A DNA stretch of 64,000 nt. Origin: Streptomyces sp. NBC_01232 (GTDB lineage: Bacteria; Actinomycetota; Actinomycetes; Streptomycetales; Streptomycetaceae). The notes below the pieces were generated by a model. The model was given only the letters and a program-made list of their open reading frames with translations, was not told where the DNA came from and ran no database searches. A program made the position numbers and the translations under genes. Of the stretch, positions 55,234-64,000 are shown one piece after another; position 1 is the first letter of the stretch; each line of letters opens with the position of its first letter. Location: NCBI RefSeq assembly GCF_035989885.1, contig NZ_CP108518.1, forward strand, positions 2,422,501 through 2,486,500. The letters are read 5' to 3'.

Positions 55234-55864
55234 GCACGAGGAGCAGTCGGGCGGGGTGCCGCCGCTGGACGAGGAAGCGGCGTGGGCGGCGATCGTCGCC
55301 GGGTACGGGCAGGAGCCGCCGGACCCGCCGGGGGCCCGGCCGTTCAAGCCGATCGAGAACCTCCTCCTGCCGGAGGAGGACGTCAAGCCGCTGCCCGCGG
55401 AATCCGGACCGGAGCAGAAGCCGGGCGCGGAGCCCGGCCCGAAGCCGGACGGAAAGTCCGACGCGAAGCCGGACGCGAAGCCCGGGCCGGACGCGGACCC
55501 GGAGCCTCCGGCGGCGCTGGGCAGCTCCGTGGTCTTCGCCCCGGGCGTGGGCATGGCGGGCCCCCGGGACCACTCGCTGTCGGAGCCGAAGGACGACGAC
55601 CTGACTCCGGCGGAGGAGGGTCACTTCGTTCCCCCGGAGCCGGAGCTCCCGGAGGCGGACACGACGTCGAAGTTCGCGTGGCTGGCGGTGGTCGGCGGCC
55701 CGGTGCTGCTGCTGCTGGCGGTGCTCCTGCAGTGGGAGATGACCTGGTGGCTGACGACGCTGGGCATCGGCGGCTTCCTCGGCGGCTTCGCGACGCTGGT
55801 GGCGCGCATGGCGCACGGCGACGAGGACGATGACGACGATCCGGGCCGCGGCGCGGTCGTCTGA
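55226..55864 (+). CDS. Membrane protein with acidic/Pro-Lys-rich cytoplasmic region, function unknown
   Basis: A 212-residue protein. Residues 1-150 are hydrophilic and low-complexity, including alternating Pro-Asp-Ala-Lys units (KPDGKSDAKPDAKPGPDADP). Two C-terminal helices follow (FAWLAVVGGPVLLLLAVLL, WWLTTLGIGGFLGGFATLVA), then a poly-Asp stretch. No catalytic motif is seen. The GTG start overlaps the esterase end, so both are translated together. Confidence 0.8.
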   Translation: MAEHEEQSGGVPPLDEEAAWAAIVAGYGQEPPDPPGARPFKPIENLLLPEEDVKPLPAESGPEQKPGAEPGPKPDGKSDAKPDAKPGPDADPEPPAALGSSVVFAPGVGMAGPRDHSLSEPKDDDLTPAEEGHFVPPEPELPEADTTSKFAWLAVVGGPVLLLLAVLLQWEMTWWLTTLGIGGFLGGFATLVARMAHGDEDDDDDPGRGAVV

Positions 55865-55931
55865 CCCCGCCGCCTCCCGGGCAGTCGGCGGCGGCGCCGG
55901 TTTCGGCTGATACCGGTCGCCCTGCTCCTCG

Positions 55932-55980
55932 CAGCCCCGCCGGCGATCGAGGTACGAAGGTCCGGGGGCAGCGCCCCCGG
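55932..55980. repeat. Diverged copy of the short intergenic repeat
   Basis: Read on the minus strand it begins GGGGGCGCTGCCCCCGGACC and ends GGCGGGGCTG, the same layout as 16043-16089 with a different self-complementary head. It lies in the 151-bp convergent gap 55865-56015, which has no gene. Confidence 0.55.
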
Positions 55981-56015
55981 CCACGTCGCCGCACCCGGAC
56001 CCCTGGACCGCCGGT

Positions 56016-56765
56016 CTACGGCGCAGCCGCGAGGCGCAGGACCGCCAGCACCGGCAGGTGGTCCGTCGCCGCCCGGAGGTCCCCGGACGAGACGCCCGGC
56101 AGGCCCTCCGGGACCCCGCAGGCCAGTACCTCCACCCCCTTTGTGGCGAAGACGGCGTCGATCCGGCGGTCCGGCGCCTCCGCCGGGAAGGTCGCTCCGC
56201 CGCCCCACGGGGCCACCTCCCGGCAGTCCTGCAGCTCGGCGGCCAGCCGCCCGTACGCCGGCCCGTCCGGGCCCTCGTTCAGGTCGCCCCCGACGATCGT
56301 GTACGGCACGTCCAGCCCGGCGAGGCGCTCCAGCAGCCTCTCCGCGTGGTCCCTGCGCTCCTCGGGCTGGAGCGACAGGTGTACGGAGGCCAGGCCCACC
56401 CGGACGCCCCCGACCCGGATCACCGCCGTGGCGAAGCCCCTGCGGTGCAGTCCCGGCGAGCGCGGCAGCAGGACGTCCTCCGTGCGCTCCACGAAGACCC
56501 GGAGCGAGCACAGCAGCAGCGGCCCGGCCGCCGTCGCGCCCCCGCCCAGCACCACCAGGTCGCACTTGGCGGCGAGGCGCGCGGCGTGTTTGCGCCACCG
56601 GAAGAACCGCGGGGCCTCCTGCACGAGGACGAGGTCGGGCTCGCACGCCCGGATGACCCGGGCCAGCGCCTCCTCGTCGTCGCGCAGCGAGCGGATGTTG
56701 TAGCTGAGTACCCGGATCACGGCAGAACCGTCGGGCTCCGTACGGGACTTCGGCAGCTGGTCCAT
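56016..56765 (-). CDS. Endonuclease/exonuclease/phosphatase (EEP) family protein
   Basis: A 249-residue protein with the EEP fold. VIRVLSYNIRSLRDDEEALA carries the Asn, and DLVLVQEAPRFFRWR has the metal-binding Glu. GLASVHLSLQPEERRDHAER, YTIVGGDLNEGPDGPAYG (Asp and Asn) and the C-terminal ATDHLPVLAVL (Asp-His pair) complete the site. Substrate may be DNA, RNA, phospholipid or a sugar phosphate. ATG at 56765; the longer upstream reading runs through glkA and is a shadow. Confidence 0.88.
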   Translation of the reverse strand: MDQLPKSRTEPDGSAVIRVLSYNIRSLRDDEEALARVIRACEPDLVLVQEAPRFFRWRKHAARLAAKCDLVVLGGGATAAGPLLLCSLRVFVERTEDVLLPRSPGLHRRGFATAVIRVGGVRVGLASVHLSLQPEERRDHAERLLERLAGLDVPYTIVGGDLNEGPDGPAYGRLAAELQDCREVAPWGGGATFPAEAPDRRIDAVFATKGVEVLACGVPEGLPGVSSGDLRAATDHLPVLAVLRLAAAP

Positions 56766-56783
56766 GCTTCGCAAGATACGCAG

Positions 56784-56818
56784 CCGCCCGCCGCTCCCCC
56801 AAGGGGCGCGGCGGGCGG
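56784..56818 (-). terminator. glkA terminator hairpin
   Basis: A perfect 11-bp stem CCGCCCGCCGC / GCGGCGGGCGG with an inner CCCC/GGGG pairing, 27 bp after the glkA stop. Confidence 0.75.
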
Positions 56819-56845
56819 TGAGCGTGGAAAGAAGGGTGAAAGCGA

Positions 56846-57787
56846 TCAGCCCTGGCGGGCGAGGTCGGCCGCGCCGACGAGCCCGGCCTTGCCGCCGAGC
56901 TGCGCTGCGAGCACCTGTGCGTGCGGGCGCCAGGCGCCGCCGACCAGCCAGCGCTTGAAGGACTTGCGGATCGGGTCGAGGACGAGGTCGCCCTCGTCCG
57001 AGACGCCGCCGCCGACGATGAAGGCGGAGGGGTCGAACAGCGAGGCCAGGTCGGCCAGTCCCGCTCCGGCCCAGCGGGCCAGTTCGCGGAAGGCGTCGAT
57101 GGCCACGAGGTCGCCCTGCCGGGCGGCCTCGCTGATGTGCTTGCCCTCGATGCCCTCGGCGGTGCCGTCGCCGAGAGCGAGCAGGATGGCCGCGTTCTCG
57201 GGGGTGGCGTTGGCTCGCTGCTTCGCGTACCGGACGAGCGCGCGCCCGGAGGCGTACTGCTCCCAGCAGCCCTGGCTTCCGCAGCCGCACAGCAGTCCGT
57301 CCGGGACGACCCGGATGTGCCCGAACTCGGCGGCGACGCCGAAGCGTCCGCGGCGCAGCTTGTTGCCGATGATGATGCCGCCGCCCAGGCCGGTGCCGAG
57401 CGTGATGCAGATGACGTCCTCGTGGCCCTGGCCGGCGCCGAAGCGGTATTCGCCCCAGGCCGCGCAGTTCGCGTCGTTCTCGACGACGACGGGCAGGCCG
57501 ATGCGCTGCTCGACCTTGTCCTTGAGCGGCTCGTGCCGCCAGTTGATGTTGGGCGCGAACAGCACGGTCGCGCGCTTGTCGTCCACGTATCCGGCGGCGC
57601 CGATGCCGACGGCCTCGATGGTGTGGTTGCTGCTGACCTCGGATACGGCGGCGCAGATGGCCTCCGTCACTCCGTCCGCGGTCGGCGGGGTGGGCACCTT
57701 GTACGTCTCAAGGATGGTGCCCTCTTCGTCGACCACGCCGGCCGCGATCTTCGTGCCGCCGATGTCGACGCCGATGGTGAGTCCCAT
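56846..57787 (-). CDS. glkA: Glucokinase GlkA (ROK family)
   Basis: A 313-residue ROK kinase phosphorylating glucose; in Streptomyces GlkA also mediates carbon catabolite repression. The ATP motif is VDIGGTKIAAGVVDEEG (residues 8-24), and sugar-binding blocks are VVENDANCAAWGEYRFG and CITLGTGLGGGIIIGN. The ROK zinc motif CGCGSQGCWEQYASG follows EFGHIRV. The order glkA next to a DUF5304 gene and an ArsA-like gene is the conserved Streptomyces layout. Confidence 0.97.
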   Translation of the reverse strand: MGLTIGVDIGGTKIAAGVVDEEGTILETYKVPTPPTADGVTEAICAAVSEVSSNHTIEAVGIGAAGYVDDKRATVLFAPNINWRHEPLKDKVEQRIGLPVVVENDANCAAWGEYRFGAGQGHEDVICITLGTGLGGGIIIGNKLRRGRFGVAAEFGHIRVVPDGLLCGCGSQGCWEQYASGRALVRYAKQRANATPENAAILLALGDGTAEGIEGKHISEAARQGDLVAIDAFRELARWAGAGLADLASLFDPSAFIVGGGVSDEGDLVLDPIRKSFKRWLVGGAWRPHAQVLAAQLGGKAGLVGAADLARQG

Positions 57788-57857
57788 TAGTCCCTCGGTT
57801 TCCGGTCAAACCCCGCCACGGCCAACCGTACCCGAGGGGCCGGGGGTGTCCGGTGGA

Positions 57858-58325
57858 TCAGTCGAGATCGATCCGCTCGGGCGGGCCGTCGTCGGGGCCC
57901 TCGTCGCGGGGGTCGCGGTCGTGGGACGCCTGCCGGGGGGCGGGGGGTTCGTCGCCCCGCGTCCAGCGGCGTTCGTGGCCCTCGACGGCCGAGCGGTAGG
58001 CGGCGAGCAGTTCCGAGCCGGCGGCCGCGAGGTGGTCGAAGACCTCCGGGTTGCGCTCGATGACGGGCTTGGCGGCGGTCTTGGCCTGGTCGACGATCTG
58101 GCGCACCGCGCCCTGTGCTGCCACGCCGAACAGCGGGTTGTTCAGTCCGGAGACCTTGTCGGCGACGGCTTCGAAGAGCTTGAACAGCTCCTCGGCGGCG
58201 GTGCCGGTGGCGCCGGCTCCGCTCTCGCCCGCTCCGCGCAGGCGCTCCTTCTCCGCGGCGAGGTCCTCGGCGCAGGCCCTGGCCCAGGCGTCGTCGTCGG
58301 TGGGACGGTCGGTGGCCTCGCTCAT
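57858..58325 (-). CDS. DUF5304 protein, glkA-linked
   Basis: A 155-residue acidic, helical protein: DDAWARACAEDLAAEKERLR, AAEELFKLFEAVADKVSGLN, then AVRQIVDQAKTAAKPVIERN and a disordered C-terminus rich in Asp, Pro and Arg. It matches the small conserved protein encoded just upstream of glkA in Streptomyces, which has been linked genetically to glucose repression. No enzymatic motif. An AGGAGAG site precedes the ATG. Probably co-transcribed with glkA. Confidence 0.82.
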   Translation of the reverse strand: MSEATDRPTDDDAWARACAEDLAAEKERLRGAGESGAGATGTAAEELFKLFEAVADKVSGLNNPLFGVAAQGAVRQIVDQAKTAAKPVIERNPEVFDHLAAAGSELLAAYRSAVEGHERRWTRGDEPPAPRQASHDRDPRDEGPDDGPPERIDLD

Positions 58326-58403
58326 GGCGGACTCTCTCCTGCGGCGGCGGCTGGGCGTGCGGTACTGGCTACCTTCGACGGTACCCGAACGGGGGTACGC
58401 GGT

Positions 58404-59573
58404 TCATCGCGTACGGGGCCACAGCCCCGGGTCGGGGGTGAAGCGGATGCGGAGCTCCCCCTGGGCGAGGGCGGCGCCGGAGACGGTGCAGCGGCGCAGC
58501 GCCGAAGGGAGCGGAACGATCCTGCGGTACGGGCCCGCCGTGAGCAGCAGCTCGTCGCCGCGGCGGACGAGGTCGAGGTCGCTCTTGGTGGCGCCGGGCA
58601 GCGGTACCACCCAGACGAGCACCCCGTCCTCGGCGAGCCGGTCCTCGACGGCCCAGGCCCGGCGGGGTGCGGGCGCCCCGGGTACGAGCCCGCGGGCGGC
58701 GGCGAGCCGTTCCAGGTCGTGCGGGCCCCGCGGGTCGTGGCCGAGGTGGGTGAGGGCCACCACCGGGAGCTCCTCGGCCCACTCGGCGGCGTACTTCTCG
58801 TGCTGGGCGGCGAGCCCGGCGAGCCACGGGTCGGCGGAGCCCTGCGGGGCCATGCGGTTGGCGACGACGGCGGAGACGGGCAGCTGCTGGAGGGCGAGCC
58901 CGAGCCGGCCGAGGCGCAGCGCGTCGGCGGCGGCGGGGCCGGGTTGGGCGACGAGCCGCAGCTCGGTGGTGTCGGCCTCGACGACGGCCTGGACGGCGGC
59001 CAGCTCCTCGTCCCAGCGGGCGGCGGTCTCGTAGAGCCACTGCGCGGGCATGGGTACGCCGGCCAGCTGGGCCAGTACGGGCCTCAGGGCGCGGGCGGCC
59101 TGCTTCTCCGCGGGGAGCAGCCGGGCGAGGTAGCGGCGCAGCTGGGCGGGGAGGGCGAGGACGGCGAGGGTCCGGTGCAGCGGCGGCATGTCGACGACGA
59201 CGAGGTCGGTGCCGGGTGCGGCGGCGGCCCGCCGCAGGGCGCGGAGCAGGGCGAACTCTTCGGCGCCGGGCAGTTCGGTGATCTCCTCGGCGCCCAGGGG
59301 CCGGGCCCCGACCATGCCGAGCAGGGCGGATCCGCGCTGCTGGAGGGCGACGAGTTCCTCGCGGAACTCCTCGCCGGAGTCGACCCGGGCCACCCGCAGC
59401 CCGGGGACGGCGGTGTCGCCGGCCGGGTCGCCGGCCAGGGCGGCGAGCGGGTCGCCGATGTCGCCGGAGAGCAGCAGCACCCGCCGCCCTTCGCGGGCCG
59501 CCGCGAGGGCGGTGGCCGCCGCCACGGTGGTCCGCCCGGCCCCGCCGGGGCCGGTGATCAGCAAGGTGTGCAT
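58404..59573 (-). CDS. ArsA-related P-loop ATPase with altered P-loop
   Basis: A 389-residue protein of the ArsA/GET3/MinD superfamily. The P-loop reads LLITGPGGAGRTTVAAATAL: both lysines of the canonical deviant Walker motif (GKGGVGKT) are replaced (Pro and Arg). Further blocks are VLLLSGDIGDPLAAL, DLVVVDMPPLHRTLAVLALP and ELPVVALTHLGHDPRG. The C-terminus (about 290-389) forms a small beta-rich domain seen in bacterial ArsA-like proteins. No arsenic genes are nearby. It is flanked by DUF5304 and SRPBCC genes. Confidence 0.85.
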   Translation of the reverse strand: MHTLLITGPGGAGRTTVAAATALAAAREGRRVLLLSGDIGDPLAALAGDPAGDTAVPGLRVARVDSGEEFREELVALQQRGSALLGMVGARPLGAEEITELPGAEEFALLRALRRAAAAPGTDLVVVDMPPLHRTLAVLALPAQLRRYLARLLPAEKQAARALRPVLAQLAGVPMPAQWLYETAARWDEELAAVQAVVEADTTELRLVAQPGPAAADALRLGRLGLALQQLPVSAVVANRMAPQGSADPWLAGLAAQHEKYAAEWAEELPVVALTHLGHDPRGPHDLERLAAARGLVPGAPAPRRAWAVEDRLAEDGVLVWVVPLPGATKSDLDLVRRGDELLLTAGPYRRIVPLPSALRRCTVSGAALAQGELRIRFTPDPGLWPRTR

Positions 59574-59604
59574 GTGCGGGTGCTCCGGTGTGCGGGAAGC
59601 GGGC

Positions 59605-60045
59605 TCAGACGGCTTCGACGCGCTTCTTCAGGCCCGCGAGCGCCCGGTCGATGATGACCTTCTCGGCCTTGCGCTTGATCATGCCGAGCATGGGGATCTT
59701 GACGTCCACGGTCAGCTGGTAGGTGACCTCGGTGCGCTTGCCTCCGTCGACCGCGGTGAGGCGGTAGGAGCCGTCCAGCTGGCGAAGCATCTGGGACTTG
59801 TCCAGGGTCCAGCTGACCTCGTCCGTGCCCTTCCAGGTGTAGGCGAGGGTGTGGTCGTCCTTGATCGCGCCCGCGTCGAGCAGCAGGCGGACCTTCTCGG
59901 CGCGCCCGTCGGCGTCGGTGGCCAGCACCTCGGCCTCCTTCACCTCGCCGGTCCACTCGGGGTACCGGGCGAAGTCGGCGATCACGGCCATCACGTCGGT
60001 GGGCGCAGCCTCGATCGTGATGCTTGAGCTGGTGTGTTCCGCCAT
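59605..60045 (-). CDS. SRPBCC (START-like) domain protein
   Basis: A 146-residue lipid/hydrophobic-ligand-binding fold: SITIEAAPTDVMAVIADFAR YPEWTGEVKEAEVL at the start (the PxxVw...YPxW pattern), then YTWKGTDEVSWTLDKSQMLR, and a long C-terminal helix (KRKAEKVIIDRALAGLKKRV). Ligand unknown. Start ATG with GGAGGAG upstream. Encoded 31 bp before the ArsA-like ATPase and preceded by a two-state hairpin repeat (60063-60091). Confidence 0.9.
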   Translation of the reverse strand: MAEHTSSSITIEAAPTDVMAVIADFARYPEWTGEVKEAEVLATDADGRAEKVRLLLDAGAIKDDHTLAYTWKGTDEVSWTLDKSQMLRQLDGSYRLTAVDGGKRTEVTYQLTVDVKIPMLGMIKRKAEKVIIDRALAGLKKRVEAV

Positions 60046-60062
60046 CGCGGTCGCTCCTCCGG

Positions 60063-60091
60063 GCTGGGGGTACCTCCCAGCGGCAGCTGGG
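60063..60091 (-). repeat. Two-state hairpin repeat in the SRPBCC gene leader
   Basis: On the minus strand CCCCAGCTGCCGCTGGGAGG followed by TACCCCCAGC, the same design as 44221-44251 before bfr: GCTGGGAGGTACCCCCAGC as one stem and an overlapping CCAGCTGCCGCTGG as the alternative. Confidence 0.65.
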
Positions 60092-60208
60092 GTGGTTCGA
60101 GGATGTGTGCGGCCTGGGGCCGCCGCGTGAAGGCTACCGCGCGTGCGGACGTCGCCACTCCAGTGCCTCCCGGACCCTGCCGGGGCCCGCCGTGATGCGG
60201 CTTGATCC

Positions 60209-61027
60209 CTACCATTCGAGAGCCCAGGGGCGGCCGGTGGCCGCGAAGTGGCCGACGTTCACGCACTCGGTGGCGCCGATGCGCATCCGCCGGGCGAGCG
60301 GCTGGTGGACGTGTCCGAAGAGGGCGTAGCGGGGCCGGGTGCGGCGGATCGCGGCGAGCAGGGCCTCGCTGCCGCGTTCGAACCGGCGGGCGACGGTGTC
60401 GTAGCAGAGCTCGGGCACTTCCGGCGGGATGTGCGAGCACAGGACGTCGACCTCGCCGAGGGCCTCGACCTTGGCGGCGTACTCCTCCACGTCCACTTCG
60501 TAGGGGGTGCGCATGGGCGAGGGCAGTCCGCCGCCGACGAAGCCGAAGACGCGGCCGGCGATCTCGACGCGCTGTCCGTCGAGCACGGTGAGGCCGTGGC
60601 GGTCGGCGTACTCCGGCCACAGGCCCGGAATGTCGACGTTGCCGTAGGTGGCGTACGTGGGGGTGGGGAAGGCGGCGAACATCTGCGCGTACTGGCGGCG
60701 CACGGCGCCCTCGATCAGGGACTCCCGGTCCAGTCCGGCCCACAGCTGCCGGCCGAAGGCGTGGGCCTCCTCGAAGCGGCGCGCGGTGCGCAGCTCGACG
60801 ATCCGGTCGGCGTTCTCGACGCCGAACAGGTCGGGGAAGATCCCGCGCGAGTGGTCGGCGTAGTCGAGGAAGAGCACGAGGTCGCCGAGGCAGATGAGGG
60901 CGTCGGCGCCCTCCCCCGCCCGGGCGAGGGCCTCGGTGTTGCCGTGCACGTCGCTCACGACGTGGACCCGTGTTCGGCTCGATCCGCTCGTGCCGCCGCC
61001 GTTCTCGCCCCGCTTCGTGCCAGCCAT
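60209..61027 (-). CDS. Calcineurin-like metallophosphoesterase
   Basis: A 272-residue phosphoesterase. Metal motifs in order: VHVVSDVHGNTEAL (DxH), DALICLGDLVLFLDY (GD), ATYGNVDIPG (GNxD), VLCSHIPPEVPE (H) and YALFGHVHQPLARRM (GHxH). Substrate unknown; a cyclic-nucleotide, dinucleotide or phosphoprotein role is equally possible. It is divergent from fadD across 243 bp. Confidence 0.9.
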   Translation of the reverse strand: MAGTKRGENGGGTSGSSRTRVHVVSDVHGNTEALARAGEGADALICLGDLVLFLDYADHSRGIFPDLFGVENADRIVELRTARRFEEAHAFGRQLWAGLDRESLIEGAVRRQYAQMFAAFPTPTYATYGNVDIPGLWPEYADRHGLTVLDGQRVEIAGRVFGFVGGGLPSPMRTPYEVDVEEYAAKVEALGEVDVLCSHIPPEVPELCYDTVARRFERGSEALLAAIRRTRPRYALFGHVHQPLARRMRIGATECVNVGHFAATGRPWALEW

Positions 61028-61270
61028 GCGGACAACCCTAGGGGGACTCGTGAGGGCCGGGTAGTGGGAGTGTGAAAGGTCGGCCTACCTGCGGTTACTT
61101 CCGAGTCGCCAGAGGGGTCGACTACTGTCGGCACGTTGGAGCCGGGCTGTGTGAGTGCAGAATGTGACGCACGGAACATCTGGCCGGTTCCCTCTATCGG
61201 GAACCCACTACCGGTGGGTAACGTCCGGTCGGTCCACATGGTGGCGATGGCGCCCAGAGGAGCAGCAGTC

Positions 61271-63067
61271 TTGCGCGAGTTCAGCCTTCCGGCCCTGTAC
61301 GAGGTCCCGTCGGACGGGAACCTGACGGATCTCATCCGCCGCAACGCCGCTCAGCACCCAGACACCGCCGTCATGAGCCGCAAGGCCGACGGCCGGTGGC
61401 AGGACGTGACGGCGACCGAGTTCCTTGCCGAGGTCCGTGCCACGGCCAAGGGCCTGATCGCGGCCGGCGTCCGTCCCGGCGACCGTGTCGCCCTGATCTC
61501 CCGCACCCGCTACGAGTGGGTACTGATCGACTTCGCGATCTGGAGCGCGGGCGGCGTCACCGTCCCCGTGTACGAGACCAGCTCCCCCGAGCAGATCCAG
61601 TGGATCCTCGGCGACTCCGGCGCCGTCGCGGTCGTCGTGGAGAGCGCCGGGCACGGCAAGGCCGTGGCCTCGCTGCGCGACCGCCTGCCGGAGCTGCGCG
61701 AGGTCTGGGAGATCGAGCAGGGGGCGGTGGAGGCGCTGAAGGCCGCGGGCGCGGCCGTCACCGACGCCGAGGTCGAGGAGCGCAGCAGCCTCGCGAACGC
61801 CGACGACCCGGCCACCATCGTCTACACCTCGGGCACCACCGGCCGCCCCAAGGGCTGTGTGCTGACCCACCGCAACTTCTTCGCGGAGTGCGGCAACGCG
61901 GTGGAGCGCCTGAGCCCGCTGTTCAAGACCGGCGAGTGCTCGGTGCTGCTGTTCCTGCCGGCCGCGCACGTCTTCGGGCGCCTGGTGGAGGTGGCGGCCG
62001 TGCTGGCGCCGATCCGCCTGGGCTGCGTACCGGACATCAAGAACCTCACCGACGAGCTGCAGTCCTTCCGTCCCACGCTGATCCTCGGCGTCCCCCGGGT
62101 CTTCGAGAAGGTCTACAACTCGGCGCGCGCCAAGGCGCAGGCCGAGGGCAAGGGGAAGATCTTCGACGCGGCGGCCGACACGGCCATCGCCTACAGCCGT
62201 GCGCTGGACACCCCGCGCGGCCCGTCGTTCGGGCTGAAGCTCAAGCACAAGATCTTCTCGAAGCTGGTCTACAGCAAGCTGCACGCGGTCCTCGGCGGGC
62301 GCGGCGAGTACGCGATCTCCGGCGGCGCGCCGCTGGGCGAGCGGCTCGGGCACTTCTTCCGCGGCATCGGCTTCACGGTCCTGGAGGGCTACGGCCTGAC
62401 CGAGTCCTGTGCCGCGACCACCTTCAACCCGTGGGACAAGCAGAAGATCGGTACGGTCGGCCAGCCCATGCCGGGCTCCGTGGTGCGCATCGCCGACGAC
62501 GGCGAGGTGCTGCTGCACGGCGAGCAGATCTTCACGGGGTACTGGAACAACGAGGCGGCGACCGCCGAGGCGCTGACCGACGGCTGGTTCCACACCGGCG
62601 ACGTCGGCACCCTCGACGAGGACGGCTACCTCACGATCACGGGCCGCAAGAAGGAGCTCATCGTCACGGCGGGCGGCAAGAACGTGGCCCCCGCGGTGAT
62701 CGAGGACCGGATCCGGGCGCACGCGCTGGTCGCGGAGTGCATGGTGGTCGGCGACGCGAGGCCGTTCGTGGCCGCGCTGGTCACGATCGACGAGGAGTTC
62801 CTCGGCCGCTGGGCCGCGGAGAACGGCAAGCCGGCCGGGGTCACGGCGGCGGAGCTGCGCGAGGACTCGGACCTCATCGCCGCCGTCCAGAAGGCGATCG
62901 ACGACGGCAATGCGGCGGTCTCCAAGGCGGAATCGGTGCGGAAATTCCGCATTCTGCCCTCCCAGTTCACGGAGGAGTCGGGCCACATCACGCCGTCGCT
63001 GAAGCTCAAGCGCAACGTGGTGGCGAAGGACTACGCGGACGAGATCGAGGCGCTCTACCGCGGCTAG
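61271..63067 (+). CDS. Long-chain fatty-acid-CoA ligase (FadD15-like AMP-binding)
   Basis: A 598-residue adenylate-forming enzyme activating long-chain fatty acids. ATP motif IVYTSGTTGRPKGCVLTHRN, acceptor block VLEGYGLTESCAATTFNPWD, then GWFHTGDVGTLDEDGYLTIT and the C-terminal lysine in TPSLKLKRNVVAKDYADEIE. I chose the TTG at 61271 (MREFSLPALYEVPSDG) because AGAGGAG lies 8 bp upstream and this is the conserved N-terminus; the frame is open further upstream without signals. The leader holds GTTCCC-N6-GGGAAC and CCCAC-N5-GTGGG hairpins (61188-61216). Confidence 0.94.
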   Translation: MREFSLPALYEVPSDGNLTDLIRRNAAQHPDTAVMSRKADGRWQDVTATEFLAEVRATAKGLIAAGVRPGDRVALISRTRYEWVLIDFAIWSAGGVTVPVYETSSPEQIQWILGDSGAVAVVVESAGHGKAVASLRDRLPELREVWEIEQGAVEALKAAGAAVTDAEVEERSSLANADDPATIVYTSGTTGRPKGCVLTHRNFFAECGNAVERLSPLFKTGECSVLLFLPAAHVFGRLVEVAAVLAPIRLGCVPDIKNLTDELQSFRPTLILGVPRVFEKVYNSARAKAQAEGKGKIFDAAADTAIAYSRALDTPRGPSFGLKLKHKIFSKLVYSKLHAVLGGRGEYAISGGAPLGERLGHFFRGIGFTVLEGYGLTESCAATTFNPWDKQKIGTVGQPMPGSVVRIADDGEVLLHGEQIFTGYWNNEAATAEALTDGWFHTGDVGTLDEDGYLTITGRKKELIVTAGGKNVAPAVIEDRIRAHALVAECMVVGDARPFVAALVTIDEEFLGRWAAENGKPAGVTAAELREDSDLIAAVQKAIDDGNAAVSKAESVRKFRILPSQFTEESGHITPSLKLKRNVVAKDYADEIEALYRG

Positions 63068-63085
63068 TCCGCGGCCGGCCTCGCG

Positions 63086-64000
<915 letters not shown>

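Noticed and set aside
56058..59654. A 1198-codon open frame on the plus strand
   Set aside because: It runs antisense across EEP, glkA, DUF5304 and the ArsA-like gene; the composition is low-complexity and matches no family.
63058..63074. CCGCGG-N5-CCGCGG repeat at the fadD stop as a terminator
   Set aside because: The stem is only 6 bp of a common restriction-type palindrome, and no U-tract follows.

Overview
This 64 kb window is chromosomal DNA of a Streptomyces or a very close relative. Evidence: G+C near 70-73 %, frequent GTG starts, a complete actinobacterial division and cell-wall (dcw) cluster ending in a Gln-rich divIVA, DNPR-type murE, a fused trpEG behind a Trp leader peptide, and the gene order macR-macS-pfkA and glkA known from Streptomyces chromosomes. 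Nearly everything is core genome. I see no rRNA, tRNA, CRISPR array, prophage or transposase.

Layout. (1) 1-17624, minus strand: rsmH-ftsL-ftsI-murE-murF-mraY-murD-ftsW-murG-ftsQ-ftsZ-pgeF-yggS-sepF-sepG-divIVA. Many genes overlap by GTGA/ATGA, and there is an internal promoter region before ftsZ. (2) 18021-23506, plus: beta-carbonic anhydrase, then a MoxR / DUF58 / transglutaminase operon. A 435-bp convergent gap follows and is unusually rich in hairpins. (3) 23942-27520, minus: an ABC-like ATPase, a YhgE/Pip membrane protein and a TetR regulator, behind a perfect 28-bp palindromic operator. (4) 27693-31879, plus: HEPN-like protein, methyltransferase, DUF3040, DUF4126 and a phytoene-desaturase-like oxidoreductase. 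(5) 31896-38617: membrane protein, metF, thiE, Rv2175c-type DNA-binding protein and ferredoxin-reductase-like flavoprotein (minus), divergent from a TPP-riboswitch-controlled thiO-thiS-thiG operon (plus). (6) 38618-39983: a 1.37-kb gene-free interval filled by a giant imperfect palindrome with nested terminal inverted repeats. (7) 39984-48822: PASTA Ser/Thr kinase, endonuclease IV, a copper-box DUF4396 protein, sulfite-oxidase-like protein, bfr/bfd, and divergent aroH and trpL-trpEG. (8) 48864-55864: small membrane protein, 2-hydroxyacid dehydrogenase, pfkA, the macS-macR two-component system, plsC, an esterase and a membrane protein. (9) 56016-64000: EEP-family hydrolase, glkA, DUF5304, ArsA-like ATPase, SRPBCC protein, metallophosphoesterase, fadD and the C-terminal part of a cholesterol oxidase.

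How it works together: region 1 builds lipid II and the septum. aroH and trpEG feed tryptophan synthesis and appear to be read from two divergent leaderless promoters. The thi genes make the thiazole half of thiamine plus the coupling enzyme ThiE. pfkA and glkA are glycolytic. bfr/bfd store and release iron. The most unusual features are non-coding: the 1-kb palindrome, a candidate structured RNA in the convergent gap at 23.6-23.9 kb, and small hairpin repeats shared by unrelated genes.
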